This document shows, piece after piece, positions 15,358 through 23,502 of a stretch of 36,305 bases of DNA (positions within the stretch are counted from its first letter, which is position 1; each line of letters opens with the position of its first letter). Location: positions 1 through 36,305 of the forward strand of contig JAABNQ010000034.1 of NCBI GenBank assembly GCA_009928435.1, in the 5' to 3' direction. The position numbers and the translations under genes are program-made. The DNA is from Bacillus sp. HF117_J1_D (GTDB lineage Bacteria; Bacillota; Bacilli; Bacillales; Bacillaceae_C). The notes under the pieces are model-generated. The model saw only the letters and a program-made list of their open reading frames with translations, was not told where the DNA came from and ran no database searches.

Positions 15358-16545
15358 TTAAATAACCCTCATTTCCTTTCCTACTTTCTCATAAGCCCAA
15401 ACCGCCCTGTCCAGCATCTCCTTCGTATGAGCTGCTGTCGGCATATTTCGCACACGCCCAGTCCCCTTTGGAACAGTAGGAAACACAATCGCCTTTGCGT
15501 AAACTCCCTCCGCAAAAAGGAGCTTACTAAACATCTGGGTTGTTTTTTCATCACCGATGATGCAAGGCGTTATAGGCGTTTCACTATGACCAATATCAAA
15601 CCCCAGCTTCTTCAAGCTGCTTTTTAAGTAATCTGCGTTTTTCCATAAGCGTTCGCAAAGCTCCGTACTTTCCATCATCAGCTCAATCGCTTTTGTTGCG
15701 GCTGCTGCGTCCGCAGGGGTAACGGCAGTGGAGAATAAAAATGGCCGGGATCTGACTTTGAGCCAATCCATTAGCGTTTTTTTGCCTGCAACATAACCGC
15801 CTAGCACGCCGATTGCTTTTGAAAGAGTACCCATTTGAAAATCTATTTTTTCCTGAAGACCAAAATGCTTTACCGTGCCCGCTCCGTGTCCAAGAACTCC
15901 CGAGCCATGCGCGTCATCAACATATGTGATTAAATGATATTTTCCAGCGATTTCAGCGATGTCCGGCAATTTGGCAATATCCCCGTCCATCGAAAAGACT
16001 CCGTCAGTTATCACCATAATTTTATTGTAGCTTCCCGACTCTTTTGCAGCCTTTGCCTGCTTGACCAAGTCATCCATATCTGAATGTTTGAAACGGATGA
16101 TCTTTGCCCGTGAAAGACGGCAACCATCAATAATAGAAGCATGATTTAACTCATCGGATAATATGGCATCATTTTGATCCATGACTGCTGGAATCGCTGC
16201 CATATTACAATTGAACCCTGATTGATAGGAGATGGCAGCCTCCGTCCCTTTAAAAGCAGCAAGGGTTTCTTCCAGCTTCTCGTGGACTTCCAGTGTCCCA
16301 TTAATGGGGCGAACTGCCCCCGCGCCCACTCCCCATTTCTCGATCGCCTCAATTGCGGCATCTTTCAATCTCTCATCCGTTGCGAGACCGAGATAATTAT
16401 TGGATGAAAGATTGATTTGCTCTTTCCCACTAATTCTGATGATAGGCCCATTCGCCGTTTCAACCGTGTCTATTTCATTGTATAGACCCTGGTTTTGAAG
16501 CTCAGTCAAATTCTCCGTTAAAAAATGCTGCAGCACTTTCGTCAT
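15358..16545 (-). CDS. kbl: Glycine C-acetyltransferase (2-amino-3-ketobutyrate CoA ligase) Kbl
   Basis: A PLP-dependent alpha-oxoamine synthase of 395 aa. It splits 2-amino-3-ketobutyrate with CoA into glycine and acetyl-CoA, the second step of threonine breakdown. Visible motifs: [10 protein letters not shown] (44-53), [35 protein letters not shown] (209-219) and [13 protein letters not shown] with the PLP lysine at 243. The close alternative is 8-amino-7-oxononanoate synthase (BioF) of biotin synthesis; the threonine dehydrogenase 112 bases downstream decides for Kbl. GGAGGAGTC precedes the ATG. The upstream 359-base gap contains a palindromic element and a possible small gene but no promoter I can fix. 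Confidence 0.9.
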   Translation of the reverse strand: MTKVLQHFLTENLTELQNQGLYNEIDTVETANGPIIRISGKEQINLSSNNYLGLATDERLKDAAIEAIEKWGVGAGAVRPINGTLEVHEKLEETLAAFKGTEAAISYQSGFNCNMAAIPAVMDQNDAILSDELNHASIIDGCRLSRAKIIRFKHSDMDDLVKQAKAAKESGSYNKIMVITDGVFSMDGDIAKLPDIAEIAGKYHLITYVDDAHGSGVLGHGAGTVKHFGLQEKIDFQMGTLSKAIGVLGGYVAGKKTLMDWLKVRSRPFLFSTAVTPADAAAATKAIELMMESTELCERLWKNADYLKSSLKKLGFDIGHSETPITPCIIGDEKTTQMFSKLLFAEGVYAKAIVFPTVPKGTGRVRNMPTAAHTKEMLDRAVWAYEKVGKEMRVI

Positions 16546-16704
16546 TTCGACTCCTCCGTCATGGAATTTCTAAGTTATTTGTACTTCCAAAAAGACACAC
16601 ACCAAAATGACTCAGATTCCCTGTAATATGCGCCCAGATTTTATCAAGCTCCACAATAAAATTCCCACTCAAAATCTGCGGCATCCGCCAGTGGCTTTAC
16701 CTTG

Positions 16705-16734
16705 ATTCAGCCAGGGTTTGAACCCCCACTGAAT
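16705..16734. repeat. Nested palindromic element upstream of kbl
   Basis: ATTCAG/CTGAAT form the outer stem and GGGTT/AACCC the inner stem around TG. It lies within a GC-richer island in an AT-rich gap. It resembles short dispersed hairpin repeats of bacilli; no terminator-like T run follows. Confidence 0.4.
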
Positions 16735-16782
16735 GAAGGCAAGTATAATGTATATTATGTTTATTTAGAGAGGACAGCATTT

Positions 16783-16908
16783 ATGTCATCGAAAAATAAG
16801 GTCTTCCATGAGGATGAAGCAAAGACTGATGGCGAGTCAGGCAACCTAAAATATCCACCGCCTCATCTGAAATCGAAAAAACCTCTTCGGCTTTCGAAGA
16901 GGCCCTAG
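16783..16908 (+). CDS. Possible small protein, 41 aa, unknown
   Basis: A 41-codon frame starts with ATG at 16783, with AGAGAGG 9 bases upstream and TATAAT at 16744-16749, 34 bases before the start codon. The peptide is hydrophilic, first acidic (HEDEAKTDGE), then basic and proline-rich (PPPHLKSKKPLRLSKRP). I do not recognise it. Against it, the last 12 codons are the hairpin of the terminator for the opposite-strand gene, and no -35 box stands at the right distance. It could equally be the transcript leader region of nothing at all. Confidence 0.3.
   Translation: MSSKNKVFHEDEAKTDGESGNLKYPPPHLKSKKPLRLSKRP
16875..16902 (-). terminator. Terminator of the twin P-loop ATPase gene
   Basis: Perfect 8-bp stem CCTCTTCG / CGAAGAGG with a 5-base loop. 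Reading on the minus strand it runs into TTTTTT, three bases after the gene's stop. Confidence 0.85.
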
Positions 16909-17999
16909 TCTTTTATAAGCAGCTTGATTTCCTTTTTAATATCGTAAAAGATCTCATCAATGAGTGAGTCATCTAAATTGTCCCGATAAATTAATTCTAA
17001 TCGATCATTCATGCGTTTGGCTTCAGCGAGATAGTTCTTTCCAGCATCCATTTGTTCCCGATATTGCCCTTCAATTTCTGCAATGTCATTCGCAAACAAT
17101 TCATCCGTTCCAGGGGCAACCGCCAATTCATACATATCAATCACTTCATCTCCACTGCGAGAAGGAAAATACTCATGCGGCTGGGTGCTGTCAAACACTG
17201 CCCACCCAAGCTCTCTGACAACAACCATATCCAGGCTGGCAGGATCAAATCCACAGTGATAGATTTCCAAATTGTAGCCTCTTTTCTCAGCTTCCATAAC
17301 AAGCTTTTTCAAAACAGTGGATTTTCCAGTTCCTGCTCGCCCCTTTAAAAAATATCTCGCTTCCAAACCAAATGTAATATTATCTACAAAATCGATTGGA
17401 CCTTTTGGGGTTGCCGCACCGAGAAACCGGCGTCTGGTTGTTCGATCTTGCCGAGGGGAGTCTTGTAAAAACAAGTTTGTAATAAGGCGATTTGTCACTT
17501 CATCCGCCTTTAAAAAGTCCATTCGGTCAATATAAAGCTTTTCCCATTTATCATGGATCTTCAACCCCGCCGCGTATGCTTGATAAGCATTGTCTAGAGC
17601 ACGATCTCTTTCTGTCTCTAGTTGTGCGATATTCTTTTTTGCTGTCATTTCCAGAGAAGAGGGGGCCATTACGTCTAAATCTATCGTCTCCCACCTGTCA
17701 CCAACAAATTCCTTACCGATCTCACGCGGGAAATCACCGTCCACCATTCCGAAACCAAGCTCCCGTATAATCATTCCCTCCAACGAATCAGGATCATTTG
17801 GGGAATGAAGAGCCTCGAGATGTACATTTTTTCCGATCCATTCATTCATCAGCTTGTGAATTAAAATTTTTTTCTCCAAACTAGACTTCCCTGACAGAAT
17901 AAAGACACGGTTCAGTCCGCGCAAATTTGAATCATACAAATGACTGAAACCCTTTGCTGTATTACCACCGGCAAAATAACGCAAGACATTTCCGCTCAC
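16905..17999 (-). CDS. PRK06851-type ATPase with two P-loop domains
   Basis: A 364-aa soluble protein made of two related halves about 183 residues apart. The C-terminal half has a normal Walker A, GRAGTGKST (220-228), followed by HCGFDPASLDMVVVRELG (248-265). The N-terminal half has the same layout with a degenerate loop, FILSGKSS (33-40), followed by HSPNDPDSLEGMIIRELG (65-82). The region 120-165 and the last 60 residues are charged and helical. The pattern fits the uncharacterised PRK06851 ATPase family of bacilli; its function is unknown. The GTG start has GAGGGTGA a few bases upstream. It follows a small coiled-coil gene by 98 bases on the same strand and ends in a strong terminator. Confidence 0.75.
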   Translation of the reverse strand: MSGNVLRYFAGGNTAKGFSHLYDSNLRGLNRVFILSGKSSLEKKILIHKLMNEWIGKNVHLEALHSPNDPDSLEGMIIRELGFGMVDGDFPREIGKEFVGDRWETIDLDVMAPSSLEMTAKKNIAQLETERDRALDNAYQAYAAGLKIHDKWEKLYIDRMDFLKADEVTNRLITNLFLQDSPRQDRTTRRRFLGAATPKGPIDFVDNITFGLEARYFLKGRAGTGKSTVLKKLVMEAEKRGYNLEIYHCGFDPASLDMVVVRELGWAVFDSTQPHEYFPSRSGDEVIDMYELAVAPGTDELFANDIAEIEGQYREQMDAGKNYLAEAKRMNDRLELIYRDNLDDSLIDEIFYDIKKEIKLLIKD

Positions 18000-18097
18000 A
18001 TTGTCACCCTCAATACTATTACTTTATTCTCGTATTCAGCCTATGCTTTGGGTGAATGGATGGTACTTATTTTTTTGGGAAAACTGGGCGGATATCT

Positions 18098-18280
18098 TTA
18101 ATCACTTATCTCATCAAGCTTTTTATTTAAGATTTTCAGCTCGTCTTCAATTTCCATTAGCTGCTTTTCAAGGGGATGTAATATTCCTTTTACATATTCA
18201 AGCTTTTCCAAATCGTGCTGAAGCCTGACATAATCCGCTTTTAAATCCGCGATTTTATATTCGATTTCCGTTCTTTTCAT
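18098..18280 (-). CDS. Small coiled-coil protein, SE1832-like
   Basis: A 60-aa, highly charged, almost wholly helical protein with heptad spacing of Ile/Leu throughout (EIEYKIADLKADYVRLQHDL, then EKLEYVKGILHPLEKQL, then MEIEDELKILNKKLDEI). AGGAGG lies 8 bases before the ATG, so it is clearly translated. It resembles the short SE1832 family of bacilli and staphylococci, whose function is unknown. It lies between the MFS transporter (89 bases upstream) and the twin P-loop ATPase (98 bases downstream) on the same strand and could belong to either transcript. Confidence 0.75.
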   Translation of the reverse strand: MKRTEIEYKIADLKADYVRLQHDLEKLEYVKGILHPLEKQLMEIEDELKILNKKLDEISD

Positions 18281-18369
18281 TTTAGAACCTCCTCGTATTC
18301 ACCTTCAAATACTATCCAAGCTCCCAGCTGCACACCTCAATCGCATAAATGCATGGTGAAGTTCCGCGC

Positions 18370-19593
18370 TTAGCTGGTGGCTTTTTGCCTCTTCTCCTCG
18401 AGCACATATTTGTTTCTTCCTGCCCCAAAGCCTGAAACAGTCATAAAAACAGCAACAAGCATAAGGGTCAAAATCGGCAGGAACCATGAATGGGTATGAT
18501 CAAATTCGTAACCGATTAATGTAGGGCCTACAGCAGCCAGAAAATACCCTAGAGATTGGGCCATTCCCGACAAGCGGGAAGCATCCATCACATCTCTGGC
18601 CCTCAATACGAGAAACGTCAAAGCCAAGCTGAAACCGGCACCTTGAGCCATCCCGACCATAACTACCGATAAATAGATAAGGGGTCCACTCCCAAATAGT
18701 AATCCTGTAAAAGAAATGAGGTAGACAGCCCCCAATCCCAACACAAGTCCCCTTTGATTGTTCATTTTCCCTGCAATAACAGGAATGATGAAGGAAGCCG
18801 GCAGACCAGCAAACTGTACAACGGAAAGCAGCCAACCGGATAAAGATCGAGTAAACCCGTGACTATATAAAATTTCTGGCAGCCATGAGATCAAACAGTA
18901 AAAAATAAAAGACTGCAACCCCATAAAAAACGCAACTTGCCATGCTAGCGGAGATTTCAGAAGAGAATTTCCGTATTTAATTATCTTTACTCTACCTTCA
19001 GACACTTTGGATTTTCTGAGCTGTGGGGCCCAAATAAGAAATGCGGCTAAAGCCAGATAAGCCCACGTCATAAGGGAGTCTTCCCAACCCCATCCGAAGT
19101 TTTCAACTAGGGGAACGCTAATTCCTGATGCAATAGCAGCTGATACACCGAGCGACGTCGAGTATACTGCTGTCATTAGGGTTGCTCTATTAGGGAATTT
19201 CATCTTAACAATCCCCGGGAGTAGTACATTTCCTACAGCTATCCCCACTCCGGCCAGAACCGTTCCAATAAACAAAAGGGGAACACTTCCTAAGGAGCGG
19301 ATGACAATGCCAATGCCAATCAAAGCGACTCCTAAAAGAATGGCCATTTCGTTTCCAATTCTCTGTCCAATTTTTGGAGCAAAAGGGGATAAAACCGCAA
19401 AAGCAATTAACGGAAGAGTCGTTAGAAAACCAACCATTCCATTGGAAAGCTCCAAATCATTTCGGATCAGACTGATGAGCGGACCGACCGAAGTGATGGC
19501 GGGACGCAAATTAAAAGCAATAAATACTATTCCAGCAATAAGAAAAAATTTTTGGGCCGTTGTCCAGTTTTTGGACGACACTTGGAATTCCAT
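18370..19593 (-). CDS. MFS transporter, CynX/NimT family
   Basis: A 407-aa major facilitator with about 12 membrane segments. FNLRPAITSVGPLI in the first helix, the glycine-rich fourth segment GTVLAGVGIAVGNVLLPGIVK, and the PNRATLMTAVYSTSLGVSAAIASG region are typical of the CynX/NimT/YycB group. Members move cyanate, 2-nitroimidazole or other small organic solutes; the substrate here cannot be read from sequence. The C-terminus is short and charged (EEKRQKATS). AGGA stands 9 bases before the ATG. It is the first gene after a 352-base gap and is divergent from the brkB-like gene. Confidence 0.88.
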   Translation of the reverse strand: MEFQVSSKNWTTAQKFFLIAGIVFIAFNLRPAITSVGPLISLIRNDLELSNGMVGFLTTLPLIAFAVLSPFAPKIGQRIGNEMAILLGVALIGIGIVIRSLGSVPLLFIGTVLAGVGIAVGNVLLPGIVKMKFPNRATLMTAVYSTSLGVSAAIASGISVPLVENFGWGWEDSLMTWAYLALAAFLIWAPQLRKSKVSEGRVKIIKYGNSLLKSPLAWQVAFFMGLQSFIFYCLISWLPEILYSHGFTRSLSGWLLSVVQFAGLPASFIIPVIAGKMNNQRGLVLGLGAVYLISFTGLLFGSGPLIYLSVVMVGMAQGAGFSLALTFLVLRARDVMDASRLSGMAQSLGYFLAAVGPTLIGYEFDHTHSWFLPILTLMLVAVFMTVSGFGAGRNKYVLEEKRQKATS

Positions 19594-19945
19594 TCTAATC
19601 TATCCTATCTATTTTAAAATCCGTGAAAGTAAAATACTTATTACGACAGTAACGCACCAATTTTACATGAAAAATGGATGATATGAAAGAAAAGATAATA
19701 ACTGGAAAGCGATTGTTGTCTATAAACATACCCTTAAGCTCAATAGGCCGACCGTTAAGGATTTAGCAAAGGCTTAGAAATAGATAATGGAGTGTGTTCA
19801 CTTAGGCTTCTATATTTTTGAATAGAATCTGCCCTGGACAAAGTTAATGAAAGTGGCACTAACCATTGTCACTACGGTTGAAATTAATTTTAGTTATACG
19901 GGAATAATATAAAGTAAAATGCAGTCGCTTTAAGGGAGGATGGAC
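19594..19945. other. Divergent intergenic gap, no gene seen
   Basis: 352 bases between the MFS transporter and the BrkB-like gene. All frames are short and lack ribosome sites. Promoters for both genes must lie here, but I found no -35/-10 pair with good spacing, no strong hairpin and no repeat. Confidence 0.5.
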
Positions 19946-20749
19946 ATGAGGTTCATTTTAGAAATTTTTAAGCGTTTCTTTACAGAACGGTTCCACGACC
20001 AATCTGCTCAAATGGCTTACTTTTTTATGTTATCCATCTTCCCTTTCCTCATCTTTGTTCTTTCTTTGCTAAGCTTTTTTCCGATTCATTCCACAGATAT
20101 ACTATCCACCCTCGAGCAATTTGCGCCAAAAGGAAGCTTCGCACTCATTGAGAACAATGTCATCCTTATCTTTGATCGACAAAGGTCAAAGCTCGCCTCT
20201 TTCAGTTTGATTGCTTCTTTCTGGATTTCATCCATGGCTGTTCAATCACTTGTCCGAGCAATGAATGATGCCTATGGCATTATTAGAAAAGAAGGCTTTT
20301 TCCTGGCGTTGGGCAAAGATCTGTTTTTAACAGCCATCCTGACGAGTACTTTGAGTATCTCGCTTCTCGTTCCAATTGGAGAAGAGGTACAAAAGGTTTT
20401 TTTATCAACTCACTTAGACATGCCTTCTGTCTTTTATGAATCTTGGTTTTTGATCAAATGGGGAATTGGCACCATTTATTTATTTTTCTTCTTCCTTCTT
20501 GTGTATCGGCTGGTGCCTAGTGGAAAAATCCCATTTTCCTCCGTTCTCCCAGGAGCTGTCTTTGCAACAATCGGCTGGCAAGCCACTTCAATTGGATTCT
20601 CTTATTATCTGTCTTATATCAACTATTCCCAGCTCTATGGGCAACTTGGCAGCATCATTGTACTGATGATCTGGTTTTATTTAACTGCTGCCGTACTCCT
20701 CACTGGAGGATTGATCAATGCTTCTTCTTTCAATCCGAATCATAAATAA
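19946..20749 (+). CDS. YihY/BrkB family membrane protein
   Basis: A 267-aa integral membrane protein with six hydrophobic segments. Family landmarks: QSAQMAYFFMLSIFPFLIF in the first segment, SLIASFWISSMAVQSLVRAMNDAYGI, LVYRLVPSGKIPFSSVLPGAVFATIGWQ in outline, then YSQLYGQLGSIIVLMIWFYLTAAVLLTGG. The family was once taken for ribonuclease BN; that is no longer accepted, and its role in the envelope is unsettled. I use the ATG at 19946, 6 bases after GGGAGG; the ATG at 19940 directly abuts that site. The last 20 bases overlap the 3' end of the convergent nucleotidase gene. Confidence 0.88.
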   Translation: MRFILEIFKRFFTERFHDQSAQMAYFFMLSIFPFLIFVLSLLSFFPIHSTDILSTLEQFAPKGSFALIENNVILIFDRQRSKLASFSLIASFWISSMAVQSLVRAMNDAYGIIRKEGFFLALGKDLFLTAILTSTLSISLLVPIGEEVQKVFLSTHLDMPSVFYESWFLIKWGIGTIYLFFFFLLVYRLVPSGKIPFSSVLPGAVFATIGWQATSIGFSYYLSYINYSQLYGQLGSIIVLMIWFYLTAAVLLTGGLINASSFNPNHK

Positions 20750-22316
20750 CTTTCCAATTGCCATTCACGGTCGCCTTTACTGTCTTTTCCCTGAGGAAAT
20801 AATTGGCAATCAACTCAGACATGTCCATTTGTATTTCTTTTATCACAGGTTTTCCTTGGTACATGAAATATTGCCCACCTCCTCCTGCCCGGTAATTGCT
20901 CATCACAACGTCATATGATTGATCAGACTGAACAGGTGCTCCTTGATGCATAAGTTTGACCACTCTTTCTCCCTCAGGCTTGGAAATATCGATAATATAC
21001 TCGATTCCTTCCCACATATCATAATTATAATGCTGGGGCTTTGGCGTGGTGAATGCCGGGTTCACTTCTATTGCTTTTCCGTTATATAGCATGAAATAAG
21101 AAGCAGATCTCTCTAAAGCTTCTTTCATATCTTCACCCGAGATACGGACAACTTTCAATGTATTTGGATATATATAGTTAGAAACGACATCGCGCATCGT
21201 CACATTGGTTGGGAACCCTGGAGATTCGTTGTCAAACAAAGCTGTGGTTGAAATATCCACTCCTGCAGCGTCCATTTGTACCTTGTTAATAAATTCAATC
21301 AGAGCATTATCTTTCAACCTGATTTGCATGGCATCCTCCACCAGCATATTCCCTTCTATTTTGCCAATTGGCTGATCCAGCCATGCCTGTGTATGCCTTT
21401 CGTATATTTCTACCTTATCTAGCAGAGTCAGATCCTCCGGCACACCTTTAACAGATAACAGCTCAGAACTTCTGCTGATTACCTTCCATTTTCCTCCAGC
21501 CTTTTCAAGGTTCAAAACAGCTTTCCCAAGAAAGGATCCTGAACTGCCCGACTGTAGGACAATCACTTCATTCAACTCTTTCCCATAAATCTGTCGGTGT
21601 TGATGGCCGGTTAAAAGGACATCGATGCCCGGTACCTCCATACATAATCGATAGCCTTGATTTTCCCGAGTTATTTTTTCAATGGGCTCACCTGTGTCTA
21701 GATCCCTTTCAAAACCACCATGATATGACACAACGACAATATCAGCCTGTTCTTCTTCTTTTAAAAAAGGTACCCACATTTTTGCCGTTTTCACAGGATC
21801 AGCAAATTGCAATCCCACAATATTTTCTGGTTTTTCCCAGTACGGTATGTAGGGAGTCGTTAATCCTAATACCGCCACCTTCAGGTCATCAGCAAATCTT
21901 TTTATCATATAGGGATTTCCAAAATACGGTTTCCGATCAGACTCGTTTATGATATTAGCTGACAGCCAAGGGTATCTTGCTTGTTTTACGGCAGCCTTTA
22001 AATTTTCCAACCCATAATTAAATTCATGGTTTCCCAACACCCCTGCGTCATATTTCATTTCGTTTAATACCGCCACCATAGGGTTTGGAAGGTGTTTATA
22101 CTCAGCTGACCGAACATAATTATAAGTCAGCGGCGTTCCCTGAATGAGGTCACCATTATCAATTAATAGCACATTATTATGCTGTCTCCGTTCCTCTTTC
22201 ACAAGAGTCGAAATCTTCCCTAACCCAACGTCAGTATAAGCATTAGTTCCGTAATGAACAGGAAAAATATTTCCATGAACATCACTTGTCTGCAATATCA
22301 CCAAGTTTGTTGTCAT
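20730..22316 (-). CDS. Bifunctional metallophosphatase/5'-nucleotidase family protein, cytoplasmic
   Basis: A 528-aa enzyme with the two usual domains. The N-terminal calcineurin-like metal site shows SDVHGN, NGDLIQGTPL, GNHEF and TGHQHRQ. The C-terminal 5'-nucleotidase domain shows LFDNESPGFPTNVTMRDVVS, ISGEDMKEALERSASYF and SNYRAGGGGQYF, the last being the substrate-stacking region. It would hydrolyse nucleotides or cyclic nucleotides, or a UDP-sugar; the exact substrate is open. There is no signal peptide (it begins MTTNLVILQTSDVHG), so unlike secreted YfkN-type enzymes it should act in the cytoplasm. AGGAC precedes the ATG. Its final codons overlap the convergent BrkB-like gene by 20 bases. 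Confidence 0.88.
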   Translation of the reverse strand: MTTNLVILQTSDVHGNIFPVHYGTNAYTDVGLGKISTLVKEERRQHNNVLLIDNGDLIQGTPLTYNYVRSAEYKHLPNPMVAVLNEMKYDAGVLGNHEFNYGLENLKAAVKQARYPWLSANIINESDRKPYFGNPYMIKRFADDLKVAVLGLTTPYIPYWEKPENIVGLQFADPVKTAKMWVPFLKEEEQADIVVVSYHGGFERDLDTGEPIEKITRENQGYRLCMEVPGIDVLLTGHQHRQIYGKELNEVIVLQSGSSGSFLGKAVLNLEKAGGKWKVISRSSELLSVKGVPEDLTLLDKVEIYERHTQAWLDQPIGKIEGNMLVEDAMQIRLKDNALIEFINKVQMDAAGVDISTTALFDNESPGFPTNVTMRDVVSNYIYPNTLKVVRISGEDMKEALERSASYFMLYNGKAIEVNPAFTTPKPQHYNYDMWEGIEYIIDISKPEGERVVKLMHQGAPVQSDQSYDVVMSNYRAGGGGQYFMYQGKPVIKEIQMDMSELIANYFLREKTVKATVNGNWKVIYDSD

Positions 22317-22411
22317 TGGTCCTGCCTGCTCCTAACCCATCAAAATATTAGTGAAAATTAAGAAATTATCCATATCTTATACTGGAAAATATCGTATGGC
22401 AAGAACTCTGC

Positions 22412-23332
22412 CTACTGTGTAATTCCCTCTTTAATGACAAACCCCTCCCTGTCAGTATCAATTTCAACAAAAGCACCTAATGGCAGGGAAACCATTGGAT
22501 TGCAATGTCCTGCTCTTACATTGAATAATACCGGTTTTCCGAACGGTTCAAGGATTTCTTTGAATAAGTCTTTAATGAGAAAATGTGAATCAAATTGGCA
22601 TCCAGTCCAAGTCCCTAAGACAATTCCTTCCGCTTCGGAAATTTTCCCTCCTAAAGCAAGCTGTGTTATCATCCTATCCAGCTTATAGGGCTCCTCATTT
22701 ATTTCTTCGAGAAATAAAATCTTTCCTTTTGTAACGATTTCATAAGGAGTTCCCATTAATGCGGAGAGGATGCTCAAGTTCCCTCCTATGAGGATCCCGC
22801 CTGCCCTTCCAGGGATCACTTCTTCCATCGCTTCTCCGGAAGGATTACACACTCTCCCTAATGGATTATCACCTTGCAATAACCGATTTAGGTCTTCTTT
22901 GGTAAATGAATCTGCGTCAATTAAATCCGAAGCGGGCATCGGCCCGTGAACTGATGGGATTCCGCAGCATTGCTGAAGGAAAAGGTGCAAAGCCGTGATA
23001 TCACTATAGCCGACCAACAGTTTCGGATTTCTTTTAATTAATTCCCGGTTAAGAAGAGGCAGGATCTGTGTTGACCCATAACCGCCCCGCAAACAAAAAA
23101 TAGCCTTTATCTGCTGATTGGCAAACATGTTGTTTAGTTCTGAAGCTCGCTTTTGAGGCGCTCCTGCCAAATACCCCCTATAGTTCATACTGCACGTCTC
23201 CCCTACCACTACAATAAAACCCAGTTCTTCCAGTGCTGAGATTGCCTTTTTCAACTTTTCATGTTCGATAGGACCTGCGGGTGCTGTCAATCCGACGATA
23301 TCATTTGGTCTTAGTCTCTTGACCTTTTGCAT
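22412..23332 (-). CDS. LD-carboxypeptidase, peptidase family S66
   Basis: A 306-aa serine peptidase of family S66, which removes the terminal D-alanine from muropeptide tetrapeptides during peptidoglycan recycling; some members instead cleave microcin or peptide conjugates. The triad is in place: Ser110 in GYSDITALH, Glu at 209-210 in FLEEINEEPY, and His276 in AGHCNPMVSLPLG. RGGYGSTQ (82-89) is the usual preceding loop. I start at the ATG at 23332, after AGAGGTGAGG. A frame open to 23482 adds 50 residues, but it runs through a duplicated non-coding leader (ISSGIID appears twice) and has no ribosome site. No signal peptide is seen, so it is probably cytoplasmic. It is divergent from the ATPase gene. 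Confidence 0.9.
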   Translation of the reverse strand: MQKVKRLRPNDIVGLTAPAGPIEHEKLKKAISALEELGFIVVVGETCSMNYRGYLAGAPQKRASELNNMFANQQIKAIFCLRGGYGSTQILPLLNRELIKRNPKLLVGYSDITALHLFLQQCCGIPSVHGPMPASDLIDADSFTKEDLNRLLQGDNPLGRVCNPSGEAMEEVIPGRAGGILIGGNLSILSALMGTPYEIVTKGKILFLEEINEEPYKLDRMITQLALGGKISEAEGIVLGTWTGCQFDSHFLIKDLFKEILEPFGKPVLFNVRAGHCNPMVSLPLGAFVEIDTDREGFVIKEGITQ

Positions 23333-23367
23333 TTCCAATTTCCTCACCTCTATTGAGATATTGTAAA

Positions 23368-23422
23368 TGTCGATTATTCCCGAGGAAATGCACATAGCAT
23401 TGTCGATTATTCCCGAGGAAAT
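23368..23422. repeat. 22-bp direct repeat in the leader of the LD-carboxypeptidase
   Basis: TGTCGATTATTCCCGAGGAAAT occurs at 23368-23389 and again, identical, at 23401-23422. Starts are 33 bp apart, about three helical turns, and each copy holds TTCC-N3-GGAA. It lies between two divergent genes, so it could be a tandem regulator site. Confidence 0.65.
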
Positions 23423-23502
23423 AATATTAAGGTGTTTCTTTATCAAATTTTTACTTCTAATAAGGTAAAATGATAGAAACAATTATTTTGGAGCGGATAA
23501 TA

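Noticed and set aside
16546-16704. Glycine riboswitch or T-box upstream of kbl
   Set aside because: No tandem glycine-aptamer cores and no T-box sequence (TGGN' region with antiterminator) could be found on the minus strand.
23368-23422. CRISPR-like repeat
   Set aside because: Only two copies, an 11-base spacer, and no cas genes anywhere in the window.
23333-23482. N-terminal extension of the LD-carboxypeptidase to 356 aa
   Set aside because: No ribosome site; the extra residues are a translated direct repeat, and the family begins at the ATG at 23332, which has AGAGGTGAGG in front.
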